From Ricinus communis (Eukaryota > Streptophyta > Magnoliopsida > Malpighiales > Euphorbiaceae): a stretch of 64,000 bases of DNA. Made by a program: the position numbers and the translations under genes. The stretch spans positions 11,912,446-11,976,445 of the forward strand of contig NC_063261.1 of the NCBI RefSeq assembly GCF_019578655.1. The letters are read 5' to 3'. This document shows, one piece after another, positions 36,901 through 48,262 of this stretch; within the stretch, counting starts at the first letter, position 1; every line of letters starts with the position of its first letter. Under the pieces are notes generated by a model. It had not been told where the DNA came from. It did not search any database and saw nothing but the letters and a program-made list of their open reading frames with translations.

Positions 36901-38949
36901 GAACTAACAGGTTCACTAAGACAAAGAAGGCATATGCTTCTCTAATCTGGCAGCTATTACAGGGCATATAGTAATTTCAACCATGAAAAATCATTCCTTA
37001 TTTTAAAGAAAGAAACGGAATACAGTAGAAAAGACTTTAACTTCTCAACACAATTTATTAGAGAAATTCAACCCAAGGAGGTAGTCTGAAAAATGCATCA
37101 TCCAACCAATTATAATAGGAGTAATTTCCACACTCATCAGTCGAAAAAAGTAGGGGAATGAAAGAAAAATTTAAAAGTCCAAACCTTCAAATGCTGTCGC
37201 TCATTCTGCCGACTCCTTTTCTTCTCTTGTGGAGGCTGAGGAGATGGAGATCCTCTTCCATGACTTACTTTGGAATCATGTCTTTCCTCCAAACACATGC
37301 TAACCTCAGAGCTCCGAAGAGGAGGAGGTTCGGTTGCATCCAGTGTCAAAGCTTTCCATTCTCTTTTGTTTCGGCTTCTGGGCAAGTTATCAGGCTTTCC
37401 CTTCCCAAATTCAGAATCAATATGATGAGATTCATTCATTCCAGCCTGGTCTCCCATTGTAAGTTTTGTTTTGACCTCATCACTTGTATCTTGAGGCTGA
37501 ACATATAAATCCAAATCTGAGGCCAGGTGATCCCACAGCCTGTTAAAAATTAAACAAAAAATCGTTATCATTGATGAGGACAACGTAAAGTAAATGTTCT
37601 TTGCAACCCCAAATTTTCCATTAAGGGGAAACAGGATCACATACCAAGATACAAAAGAATCACTGTCATCTCCTAAAAAAACATTCAATTCACTCTTTGC
37701 TTCTTCTTTACGCCGGCCATTTCTCAGTAAGACGATTATATATTCCTGCCAATGTAAATCAGAACTTGAAATATTATGGTGCCAGATCACTTATAAATAT
37801 TCATATCCCAAACATAGAAGAGAGATTTTCCATATACTCCACCCAGTTACAGAAAGTTGTCCCCGCAAAATTTTGAGGCATTACATTGACAATTACCCAG
37901 AAAAGCAGTTCATAACAAGATTTCCAAATCCTAAACAGAACATACATAATAGAAGCACAGTGGAATACTGCCTTGAGAGCTCAGAGATGGTAACTAGCAC
38001 TAACAGAGAACTTTCAGAACAGAAGGCCACAAGATTCATAGATATCAATAAATATAATAACCTAATCACCTAAACTTTTTCTTTTCATCACATGATCCAA
38101 ATGGAGATTTAAAGCTTATATGATCAACTACTGGCGAGCGCAGACATTCCTTGTTCTCTTTATAACCCCAGACTTATAAACGCCAACATAAAACAATCAA
38201 AGAAAGGTAAACTTTTGCTGCTTTTGTGTAACTGCAGTGAGCATTACCAATCTCAACAGCAAGAGCATTTCCTGTATTTTTTAAAATTTCAACTATTGCT
38301 GGCTTGTTGCATACTGAACCTCCTCAACCCAAACCCACTTAAATAAATAGCATTAAAATAAAACAAGCTATTAAAGAAACTCCTAGCAACAGTAAGACTT
38401 ATAAATGCAAGAGATTCCATCATTGTTGAGTACTAACCACCTTACTCTCGACTTAGCTTACCAATAGCCAATAGTCAGCCCATTTCTCACAGCCAACAGA
38501 CACCACGATGAACATTTTCTGTCCCACAATCAATAACCTCATCACAACATCTCCACTGCAACAAGTTCACTCTCTCACTTCTCAACTCAACACATATACA
38601 TACATTTCCAAGTACTTCACTTAAAACCAGTCCTAAAATAAGCATCTCATCATTTCAAAAAAAAAAAAGTGTAACACACGGGCACGAAAATTGGACACAC
38701 CCAAACAAAGAGTTTCAATGAAGAAGAAGCTTCTAATAAGTAGTTACACATGCGAAGACTTGAAAACCCAAAAATAAACAAAAGAATACTAATCGAACAT
38801 ATATTTAAATAAATGTGCATTACCACAAGAGTATCGTCAGTGTAATCGCCCATGAACTCTTTAAGCTTATCTTTAACTGTCTCTCTCAACTTATTAGCTC
38901 CATCCCCCGTGAAATTAACCCTAAATGTCCGATCCTCAACACTCCCCAT
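30960..38949 (-). CDS. Nab2/ZC3H14-like N-terminal fold plus RRM RNA-binding protein (9 exons, 688 aa)
   Basis: Exons (minus strand): 38949-38824, 37745-37645, 37539-37185, 34244-33390, 33263-33206, 32927-32866, 32778-32672, 32585-32498, 31274-30960. All introns are GT-AG, phases join without a stop, and the total is 2067 nt. Residues about 8-85 resemble the PWI-like N-terminal domain of Nab2/ZC3H14 (KLKEFMGDYTDD, EYIIVLLRNGRRKEE, LNVFLGDDSDSFVSWLWDHL). Residues 182-194 are strongly basic (KKRSRQNERQ), a likely nuclear signal. Residues 195-500 are low-complexity and acidic. Residues about 512-588 form an RRM with RNP2 TIFVSN (514-519) and RNP1 GSAYIEF (555-561), closest in pattern to PABPN1. 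The tail (603 on) is Arg/Gly-rich. Expected role, by family: binding of nuclear poly(A) RNA and mRNA processing or export. The CCHC/CCCH fingers of animal and fungal Nab2 are absent. The start is the first in-frame ATG, with a telo-box 30 bp upstream. Confidence 0.92.
31909..32208. mobile_element. MITE with long inverted repeats in intron 8
   Basis: The left arm (GATAAACTTCGCTAAACTAC, then TATCCTGTGAATATGACCGT) is the reverse complement of the right arm (read on the other strand GGAAAAACTTCATTAAACTA, then TATCCTGTGAATATAACCGT). The arms are about 110 bp each and make a foldback of about 300 bp. No coding sequence. The superfamily is not clear and the target duplication is obscured by A-runs at both ends. 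Confidence 0.75.
35091..35620. mobile_element. Foldback MITE in intron 3, PIF/Harbinger-like
   Basis: The left end GGAATAAGTATAAAAAA and the right end, read on the other strand, GGGATAAGTATAAAAAAG begin two arms that stay complementary for more than 200 bp each (for example AAGTATCTCATC and AAGTATCTCACC; GAGCTTAACAA in both). It is flanked by TAA on both sides, the 3-bp target typical of PIF/Harbinger (Tourist) elements. It sits in the 2.94-kb third intron. Confidence 0.8.
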
Positions 38950-38978
38950 CTTCTATCCTCTTTGCTTTCAATCAAACC

Positions 38979-38987
38979 AAACCCTAA
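38979..38987. promoter_or_regulatory. Telo-box in 5' UTR
   Basis: AAACCCTAA on the plus strand, 30 bp upstream of the ATG of the RNA-binding protein gene. Telo-boxes are known in 5' regions of plant genes for RNA and translation machinery and as Polycomb-recruiting elements; the role here is inferred only from position. Confidence 0.5.
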
Positions 38988-39218
38988 TTACTCAATGGGT
39001 CTTCCCGAAAGGGTTTTCTGAATCAGACCTACTGCAATTGAAGGTTTAAATGCCGAATAGAGATGATTTTTGGATGAGTTGGAGGGTTCTAGAATTTCTT
39101 TATTTTTTTATCTTTTTTTCTCGCGAAAGTGATGGAAAGAGGGTTTTTTCGGTTTTGTTTTTGGGGTTTCATAGAAAGGAAAACCCCGGCAAATTCAGGG
39201 TAAAACAAGGAGGATGGA

Positions 39219-39230
39219 TTTTATATATAT
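39219..39230 (-). promoter_or_regulatory. Possible TATA box of the RNA-binding protein gene
   Basis: The minus strand reads GGATATATATAAAATCC about 270 bp upstream of the start codon. A 5' UTR of roughly 240 nt would follow. AT-rich surroundings make this tentative. Confidence 0.35.
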
Positions 39231-39299
39231 CCGTTCAAAAAATAAAAGAAAAAAATATTATATATTATAAAGAAGTTTTATTATATTATATTTATTTTA

Positions 39300-40859
39300 A
39301 TGAAATTATATAAAATATTTTAAAACAAATATTAGTTTCACTTTAAGTTTTCTCTTTCTTATTCTTATATAAAAAGTATCTTTTATATTGACTCTTAGTC
39401 TAGTTGTATTTTTTTTTTTTGCCACTTGTCGAGCTATTTTTCTGCAGGACCTCCCCTACAATATCTTCACCGCAGTATAGTTTAACCACCAAGTTTGGGA
39501 ACAAATTGGTTCAAAATCAACCACTGAAATTGCTGAGTCGACTCAATCGTATAGATATGTAAAATACAGGATTTCCAATCCTAGCAGGAAAGGGAGGGAA
39601 ACGGATACTCAATTTAAAGTGAGTAAACGATCAACTTCTCGTCGAACATTTATTTTGGACTAGAAAATTTTGAAAAAAAAAAAATTCGATTCTCTTTTAT
39701 TTCTTTTTTTTCTCTAACTTTCTTTTCAATTTTATTTTTAAATTTTTACTCCTTTTTCTTTCAACACTTCTATTATGTTGTATGGCAATTCTTTTTGCAA
39801 TTTTTTTTAAATAGTGGATATACAGAGAATTTTACAATTGATTTTGTTCAAGGAATGATGTTAACTCGTCCTTTTACTTCTACTAAATATGATAAATCTG
39901 TATTTAAAATCTTAAGAAATTTGATGTATCCTATTTGTGTTGATAAGATGGAGATTTACAGTAATATTGTTTTTAAGAAAATGATTAAGAAATTAGTAGT
40001 CAAGAGTTTGAAAAAAAAAAGTATAGTATTAGTATTATTTTCGTCTAAAAATGTTATAAATGAAAAATCAACAAAGAAGAAAAATATTTCTTCGTCTCTT
40101 CTATTAAAGAAAAGAGAAAAGTTGAATTTACTGTTAAATAAAAAAAAATTATTATTCAAGAGCTTGTTTCAAATATCTGGGTCAAAGTGTTTTTAAAAAA
40201 AGAATATATTACTTCTTCAATGTTAGTTTTTATTTATGTATTTTGATTTCAGTTAAGTATATATTTATTAATTTTGGTACTTGTTGTGTTTTTGTTAGAT
40301 TTACTATTTGTTTAATAGTGATATTTGATTGTGATTTTTATACTTTTGTTCTTGATCTCTTATATTGTATTATATGTGTTTGATGAAATGCCTCAATCAG
40401 ATTAAATGTATTTTTTTCTTAATTTATTTTTGTCTTTAAACTTATTTTTATTTATTTAGTTTTTTATATGAGTTTTGTACTTTGATTTTTATTGTAATAT
40501 TATTTATATATTTTTGTTATATATTTAGTTTCTTTTTTGCTTTAGTTCAAATAATTTTTTTTTTATTTCATGCAATAATAGTACTATAATTATCTTTGTT
40601 ATTTTAGCAAGATGATTGTGGTTGTTGCTTATTATTATTTATGATTTTATTTTTATAGTCAACGAATATTTGTTTTAGGATGCACTAAGTTGTATACAAA
40701 CCTTTGTTGATATATCACTCTTATATTTTTAGTGTTTGTTTAGTGTACTTTTTTATATTTTTGTTATATATTTAGTATATGCTTTTATATGTTTAATTTT
40801 ACTATTAGAATGATCTTTATTTGTCTTTTTTTTTTGTGTTTGATTTGTAGTTTTTTATT
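39300..40859. other. AT-rich spacer, no supported gene
   Basis: Very T-rich on the plus strand. The 133-codon frame at 39795-40196 is Lys/Leu-rich without a recognisable domain; it could be an upstream piece of the DUF1985 transposon gene that follows, but nothing in it shows this. Confidence 0.4.
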
Positions 40860-41975
40860 GAACCTAAAGATTATTTTTCTGCAAAAATAGACAATCATAT
40901 TGGTGAAGAAGTTATTAGTCAACTGAAATCTAAGCTTTCGGATAGCAATTAGAACTATTTGGTAATACTTGTTTTGGTCATTTTTTTCAAATATCAGAAT
41001 TTAAGTTTCAACCACTCGTTCACTATTTGTTGTTGAGAGAGGTGTATCAAGAAGTTGATAATTAGTTATGGATTTGAATCAAAGGTTTTAAATTGAAGTT
41101 TGGTATTAAAAAGTTTGCCATCATTACTGGTTTGAATTGTATCAGTGACTATAATAAGCTTGATTCTTTTAGAGATTAGAATGATATTATTGAAAAATAT
41201 TTTACTGTGTTAAGAGAATTAATAAACAAGTAATTGAAGAGTGTTTTCTGTCAAAAAGATGAAATTATGATGAAGATACGGTGAAAGTTGTTGTTATATA
41301 TTTTGTTAATATGTTTTTGTTAACTTTCTATTAAGGATAAGTTAGTTCATAAGTCTCTTCTTGATATAATTTATAGTAAAAAGATAAATGATTAACCATG
41401 GGGTAAAGAAGTATTTGATGTCACTATTAATTCTTTGAACAATTTGCTTGTTGGTAAAGTAATAAAAATGGCAGTAATTTTTATAGTTTGATTGGTTTTT
41501 TTCTTTTGCATTTCAATTTTAGTTTTATGAGGGTTGTCATACGTTGTTGGAAAGCTTGCTATTCTTAGAGGCGGTGATGTTTCTCATACTCTAAATTGGA
41601 GTTCATCTTCAATTCCTTCTTTCACTCTTCTTCAAAAGAATATATTTGGTGAATCTGCTATAAAGATTTTTTATTTTATTTTATTTTATATTATTATTTT
41701 TATTGATTTGGATTCTATTTATTTGTTGAAATTGAAAAATATTTCTCCTACTACTGAGGAGATATAAAAGCTGAATTTGGATGGATCTTTTAAGAAAGAA
41801 AAAAAAGATATATAATGATGACAATAATGACAATGATGATTTAGAGTCCCCTCTATCTTGTTCTAAAGCATTTGCAACTTCTACCTCAAAGCAACTTAGC
41901 AGTATTGAGTCTAACGCTGATGGTTGTATTGTTAATATGAGAAAGAAACTAAAATTAGTATCTTCTATGTAGAAA
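40860..41975 (+). pseudogene. DUF1985 transposon gene remnant
   Basis: Read with one or two frame changes and stops, the segment near 40965-41165 gives FGHFFQISEFKFQPLVHYLL, LREVYQEVDN and IKGFKLKFGIKKFAIITGLN. This is the DUF1985 pattern (FGHLLDxPxLKFSxQLVHxLLLREV...FxLxEFALITGLNC). Near 41534-41640 are KLAILRGG and HTLNWSSSSIPSF, as in the following part of these proteins. DUF1985 is carried by plant MULE-type elements with a Ulp1-like protease (KAONASHI-type). No Ulp1 part is visible before the Athila LTR at 42184. Nonfunctional. Confidence 0.7.
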
Positions 41976-42183
41976 AAACTAATTATTTAGTTTTTTAGAT
42001 TGAATATTTTCTTAGAATAAAAGTTCTTTGAAGTTTTTTAATATCTTATCTTCTCTTCAAATGAAATTTCAAATTGATCGTTCAGAATTTGCTAGTTCGA
42101 GTTTTGGAGATAAGGATTTTGAGGTATATATCATATACTTAATATATACATACGTATTTTATACTTGTTATATACTTATATAT

Positions 42184-43565
42184 TGATGCGCGCTATCTAC
42201 ACACAGCAAAATGCACCTATTATATCAAGTAATAAAGTGATAAGTAGAGTATCATTCCACTAGGTACTTAATTGTGAATACTATTTTCAATCATATACTA
42301 ATATTTAGCAATCAAATGTAGGTAGATTATAGTAATAATTAAAAGTGAACTAATGTTAAAAATAAGAATTAAACAATTGGTGTATTTATCAAAGATAAAA
42401 CCTATTCAGGTAATGAATCCCCCTAATAAGTTGTATACTTCATGAACAAACACAAATTAAATCAAAACCAAGAGTTGAGTTGGCATCTCACAAATTAGGT
42501 AAAAACCTTTTTCAAGTGATTAAACCTCTAATTCCTAAGATGAAGGAAAGAAATCTCTTCTGAAGCCTACTCGCTTAAGTCATGCATTAAGATTAAGGAA
42601 CTATTAAACCAAAGGATCTTGTAGATCTATCTCTAGTATCTTAAATCAATCTCCAATACCTAAGATGTGATCAATTCATAAATAGTTATCTCTAATCAAT
42701 GTATGAAAATAAATCCCAATCAATACGTCGACTTATCAATTGAAATATATAATTAAGCAATCAAAGGAATAAAATAATTCAAGAAAAATATTTAATTGTA
42801 ATAACTTTGAATCAATTCATACAATACAAATTAGGGTTGATCAAAATCCAAATAGCAAGAAAATTAGTTCATACTCATTGCAATAAAGAAACAAAGATTA
42901 GGAAAAGAAGATCTCAAACTATTCATTGATGAGTAGAGATGAAAATCTTCAATCTTGGAAAACAAAGGTGGAAATAATGTTCTTCCTTGAAAATAACCAA
43001 TAAAACCTAAGAAATAAAAGGAAATTAAGTTCTCTAAGTGTTTCTTTTTATAGAAATGAAATAATAACGAAACTCCTTTTAAGTAACCCTAAAAGTTCCT
43101 TTAAATAATGTATTTTTATGATTGACAAGGAACCACACGGCCGTGTGACGTCCTTAGCTTTTTGTAGCTTAAAATCACCTTTTGAGGCACACAGGCATGT
43201 CACCTCCTCGTGTGAACTTCTATCATAATCTGCCTATTTTCTTGTTTCATATGGGGAGACCACAAGGATGTGTGCTTCACGTGTCATGCCTTCTATCATT
43301 CTGCCATTTTTCTTGTCTTACAAGGGAAGACCACATGGGCAAGAGTTTCCCATGTCATGCCCGTGTGAGACTCTAACCCTTTATGAATATGCCTTTTCTT
43401 AGCACGATTTCCACGCTTTTTAGTGCTAAAAGCCTCTCTTCATGTAGGATCCTCAAATGTCTAAAAAGAACTAAAAAACAAGGTCTAACAAACAAAGTAA
43501 ACTCAATTAATGGTAAAATCAATGCACTCATATAGCACAAGAGTAAGTGCTAAAAGCACTTATCA
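42184..43565 (-). repeat. 3' LTR of the Athila element
   Basis: Element strand starts TGATAAGTGCTTTTAGCACT (internal hairpin TAAGTGC/GCACTTA) and ends GATAGCGCGCATCA; 1382 bp. It is preceded by the polypurine tract GTGTAGGAAAATT (43566-43578). The left flank TATAT (42179-42183) is the candidate target duplication. CACACGGCCGTGTG-type palindromes lie at 43135-43370. Confidence 0.85.
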
Positions 43566-44926
43566 AATTTTCCTACACTTAAGTACTTGCTTATTCTTAA
43601 GCAAATTGAATAAAATAAAAAATGCAATGCTCTCTCTAGTAAATAGCTATCAAGTAATTTTTAAATCAATCATTTATATGAAAACACTTAGAATCATCAA
43701 CCAAGAATCAATCCTCGAATGATAAATCACAAACTAGGGTTTTCTCATAATAGGAGCAAGGAAAATCAAAAACTCGAACTCTAAAGCTAGGGAAATGAGC
43801 ATTCCTTCCAAACAATTCAAAATTTTAAAGAAATAAAATTAAAGATTTTCCTCCTAAGTACCAAATTAAACCTCCCATGATGCTCAAATACTTATTAGTA
43901 TTTAGTCAATCTAGCCTTTTTATATAAGTGTAGACATTGGTGATGCCAACCCTAGTTACTCAACTAGACAAGATTGAGTTTAAGCATATCCGAAATTATC
44001 AATCTAGCCTTTTTACACGAGTGTAGACATTGGTGATGCTAACCCCTGGTTACTCAACTAGAGTCATAAATTCAAACAACTACTCATATTCTTGGGTTTC
44101 CTTTCATTTTGAACACTTTTTAGAAAAGAGGAGTAGAGCACAAACCACTTGATAATTGTTTATTATATATATGTATATTTTTCTTGTGCATTATTTATGA
44201 TATTACAAAAGAATAAGAAAGTAAAAAAGGAGTAATAAGTATACCTACTTCAGCAAAATTATGAGAAGTTTGAAAAATAAAGCTCATTAACATAACTAAT
44301 TGTTAAGGTATAAAAATAACCATGCAATAACTACTAATTAAAAACTAAAATAAGGGAGTAAAATTCAATTCTCAAATCAAGGAAAAATCAACTAAAATGC
44401 AATTTATATGATTACCCAAATTATCTTTAACTTATATTTTCGAAAGAGTATAAATCATCACAACAATTTTATCAAATTTAATAAGCTTAAATAAAGAATA
44501 AGTCCCTAACAGACAATTTGAGACATAATACAACATACACCCTTTCCTCCATACTTATTAGACATATTGTCTTCAATGTGTTTATATATATTATGAAAAT
44601 AAAGGAATAGAAAAGCTTCCCTAAAATCAAGTAAGCTGCATAATTCTAAGTCCACATCCAAATTTTGCAAGCACCTATTTAATTACAGATCCAAAATATG
44701 GTAAAAGTAGAAGTAATAAATAGTTATGCAATTATAAGAATACACTAAATTAAGCAAACCCAAAGATTGTTAACTAAAACCAAAAGAAATGTATCTAACA
44801 AGAACATAAAAGTGCAGAAACTAAAAACATCTCAATTCTAAAATAAAACAAAACAAATAAGAGAAAAACTAATAAATAAATCAAATTATTCAAAAACTCG
44901 ATAGGCTAACAGAAAAGAAATACGGT
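43566..44926 (-). other. Athila 3' UTR with polypurine tract
   Basis: No ORF. A segment of about 60 bp with GTGTAGACATTGGTGATGC occurs twice (near 43906-43970 and 44001-44060), an imperfect tandem duplication. The polypurine tract is at 43566-43578. Confidence 0.65.
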
Positions 44927-46409
44927 TCAACCTTCCATGCCACCATCATTATCATCGGCATCATCTTCCTCCTCATCGATGTCGTTAGAATCAATGTCGT
45001 GGACACCCGCTTCATTATTCGATTGAACTTGATGAGCCTAATAGAAACTCGGAAGAGGTCTTGGCGGAGTGTAGCCCTGCAACTGCCAATGATGCATCAT
45101 CAAGTTTTGGAGCCAATCCATATTCATATATTGATGATGCATCATCTCTTATTGATTCTGAAGCATTCCTATCATTTGAGCTTGATTATGAAGCAACTTA
45201 TTATCCTGACATTGGAACCTGTATATTTGCATTTCCAATCTACAAATTTGTTTCTCAAACTCCATGGGCTTTCGATCCTCATCCGTTCGCACAAAATTAT
45301 AAGTCATACAATCCTTATATAGCTCACCTTCAATAGGTGGAGGATGGAAAAAGGAAGAAGAAGGTCGATCTATTGGAGGAATAGCCGACGTACCCAGGGT
45401 AGTTACGGTGAATAATGGAGGGTTAGTGTGCAAATTGTACTCAAAGTCATCTTACGAAGGAGGTACGTTATGTAGAATTTGCTTATGCTTATCCATATGT
45501 TGCAAAGTTCTTAATCCCATCAATTTCAATAATCCATCCAATTGATAAGCCTTCAAAAAAATCCAAATTCTTTATAAGCCTTGTAATATACATACCTCAG
45601 ACAAACATTCTTTGTTCAATTTCTTAGCCTGCTCTAGTAAAAATACTAATAGACACAAGGTAACATTACACCAAATACCATCTTCCAAGCATATTAAATA
45701 AAATAAATTTTGGTGGGTGCAATATCCACCACTCTCACCTGGACCGTAATGGTAGTAGTTAACAAAAAGTGCATAAATCGTAGAGGAAAAGAATCGAAAG
45801 CAGAAGCTCTAGATTTAGAGGTCACATACATAGGCGCATTAGGTGCCAATTTTGCCTAAACACCTTATGGAGTCTGATTCCTAAAGAATTTGAAGGGCGC
45901 ATGCTTGTAATCATCGGATGCTACCTCTTCCTCTATGTATATACCCATAGTGACAACAAACTCATTTACTTTAATGTCGTGATATTTTCTTCCTAAAATG
46001 AAAACTTGATTGTTTTTCCAATATGATCGACCTTTGAACCGACCTCAAAACGCAAGGTGCATAAGAACTCTAAATTTATTTCTCTATAAGTGAGTTCTGA
46101 GATTTCAAAGAACTTTCTCTAAGCTAGTTGATTAACCCATCCCCGTAGTTGCTCTTCAAAGCCGATAGAACACATGAAGTCCCAATCAAAATGATGAGAT
46201 GGCAAAAACGGTTTGTTGGCCAAATTCTTAAATCGTACCCTTGACATATTGTCATGAAACTGTACTAAAGAATGATTTCGGTCAAATGAAACCAAAGGAG
46301 TAGCCAAAGGGGGAGCTTGAGATGAAGAACTCCTACTTCTTGGTTGTTTGGTAGGGGCTTGAGAAGGAGTTCTCATCCTTTTACCATTTTTCTTTGGACT
46401 CATTGTCAA
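44927..46409 (-). pseudogene. Athila env-position ORF (putative plant transposon protein domain), decayed
   Basis: It starts with a basic segment (SPKKNGKRMRTPSQAPTKQP), then FKNLANKPFLPSHHFDWDFM and WVNQLA. It continues out of frame with KFFEISELTYREINLEFLCT and LRFEVGSKVDHIG. This order matches the ORF found between pol and the 3' LTR in Athila elements. Further on is IYIEEEVASDDYKHAPFKFF, then 45149-45433 and a final acidic tail (DEEEDDADDNDGG) before the stop at 44927. It contains several stops and at least one frameshift. The role of this ORF is not established; 'env-like' refers to position. Confidence 0.75.
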
Positions 46410-48262
46410 GAAGATGAATTGATAATAAATAAAAGAAAAGAAAATAGAAAAGATGATGACAACGAAATATTGTTTAGATAAAAAATGGTGCTTGGGGATG
46501 AAAGAAAAAGGAAAAGGAAAGAAAAAAGGTGAGATAGAGTGGATAGAAGAGAGAAAAATAGAAAGGTAGCTAGGGTTTGTCTTATTAACTATTTATAGAA
46601 TCAAAATTTCAATGTCACATAGGAGGGACACAACCACTTCCCACGTGATGTCCTTATTCAAATTCGCATTTTCGTTATTTCAATCCACACGGGAGGGACA
46701 CTGGCTTGTCGCTTCCCCGTGTGAATTGAGAAATCTTCGGGTTAAGAGATGTATATCACATGACTAGGTGACATGGGCATGCCACCTCCCTATGTGACAC
46801 AGATTTGCTTTGGTGGGCTTTAAGCATCCGACACGAAAAGGACACGGGCGTGTCTTTCCCTATGTGATACAGTTTAGCTTCAGTATGTTTAGTTGATTCC
46901 ACATGGGAAGACCACACGGACGTGTGCGCTTCCTGTGTAACACAGTCTTTCAAAGATAACACTTCATTTTGCTTAATCCTAATCACTTGTCCCATGCCTT
47001 AGTTTAAACAAACACAAATAAGAAGCAAAATAATAATGAAAATATAATCTAATGACGAATAAAATCAAATTTAAACCCAACTAAAGTTCATTAGTAAATA
47101 AAAAAACACGAAAGTAAGGGTTTATAAATCTAAACCCTATACTAAGGAAAAAAATCAAATAGCAAAAACAAACATAGAAATCTAGAATGCTAAGTCTACT
47201 AATCAAACTTTTATTCCAATTCTCCTATCTCAAGACTTTTATAATGACTTCCTTGAATGGCCTCTCTTTCTCTAAATTATAGATGGCTGCTCAACCTTCT
47301 TTGGGCATCCTCGCCCTCTTTCGGTGTTGAAGTAGCACGAGCGTACTTCCTAGGGTGTCCTCACGGTATTATAGTAGGAGGACTATTTCCCTTCCTTCCT
47401 AATCACTAGGCTCACTAGGATCACTTTCTACACTATTGTCAGATTTTGGGACTTCCTCCATAGTGGTCTCTATAAAGGTACCTCTCTTAATAGGCCCTTT
47501 TAAGAAGTTCATTCTCCACTATTTCATCTAAAGAGTAGACATACTCATCGGGTTTAGGATATGCTCTTTGATAGGCTAAGATATTAATAAATTCTTCAGG
47601 CCTTAGATCCTATGGTTTCCTCTTTATATAGTGTGGTACCGACCTTCTAAGTGATCATGAACAGGGTAAAGGAAAGTTTCTCCTCCCAAACTGAGTTGGA
47701 TATGGTGTGGGTGATTTCGTCCTATGCGTATCTTTAAATGGTGGTGGAAATAAAGATGGTGATGAAGGAACATCATATATATGAGTATCCCTAGAACTCA
47801 TGGCTTATGGCAAAAAGAATGTGAGCCTAGAGGAAGTGAAGCAAGTCCTATTTATAAAGTTAATCTTAAGATTTCTAATCCTTGTTGAAGTTGGAATATT
47901 TATTATAATAAAACTAGAATTCTAGATATCTTAATGAAACTAAATTCCTAAGTCATACAAAAAAGGAAAAGAAGAGATCAATTGGGACATAACTACTAGC
48001 TTATTCCTAATTTAAAGAAAACACTAATATCCTATATTGGATCCTAAATAAAACTGAAATGGGCTTAACCCAAAAAAATTAAACTAAAGCCCATATAAAT
48101 TTGGAGTGTGAGCCCATTATTGTTTAAATAATTAAAAACTGAAAATAACATAAATTTGATATAATTAAATAATAATAGTAATAATAAATAATAAACAAAA
48201 GTAGGTTGCCTCCTACCAAGCACTTCTTTATTGTCATCTTAGCTAGATATTTAGATATTTGC
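46410..48262 (-). other. Athila spacer between pol and env-position ORF
   Basis: Noncoding. 46620-46945 holds repeated CACACGGG...CGTGTG-type inverted motifs. Just after the pol stop (48200-48240) the minus strand reads AAGTGCTTGGTAGGAGGCAA, a sequence conserved after Athila pol. Confidence 0.6.

Noticed and set aside
37594..38073. 159-codon plus-strand ORF
   Set aside because: Spans intron 1 and exon 2 of the minus-strand gene on the wrong strand; no domain.
39795..40196. 133-codon Lys-rich ORF as host gene
   Set aside because: Very AT-rich, homopolymer-driven composition, no recognisable domain or splice structure.
43182..43376. 64-codon ORF with Cys/His residues, zinc-finger-like look
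   Set aside because: Produced by CACACGGG...CGTGTG-type repeats inside the Athila LTR; spacing is irregular.
45061..45336. Plus-strand ORFs (also 44999-45322)
   Set aside because: Antisense shadows of the Athila env-position ORF.
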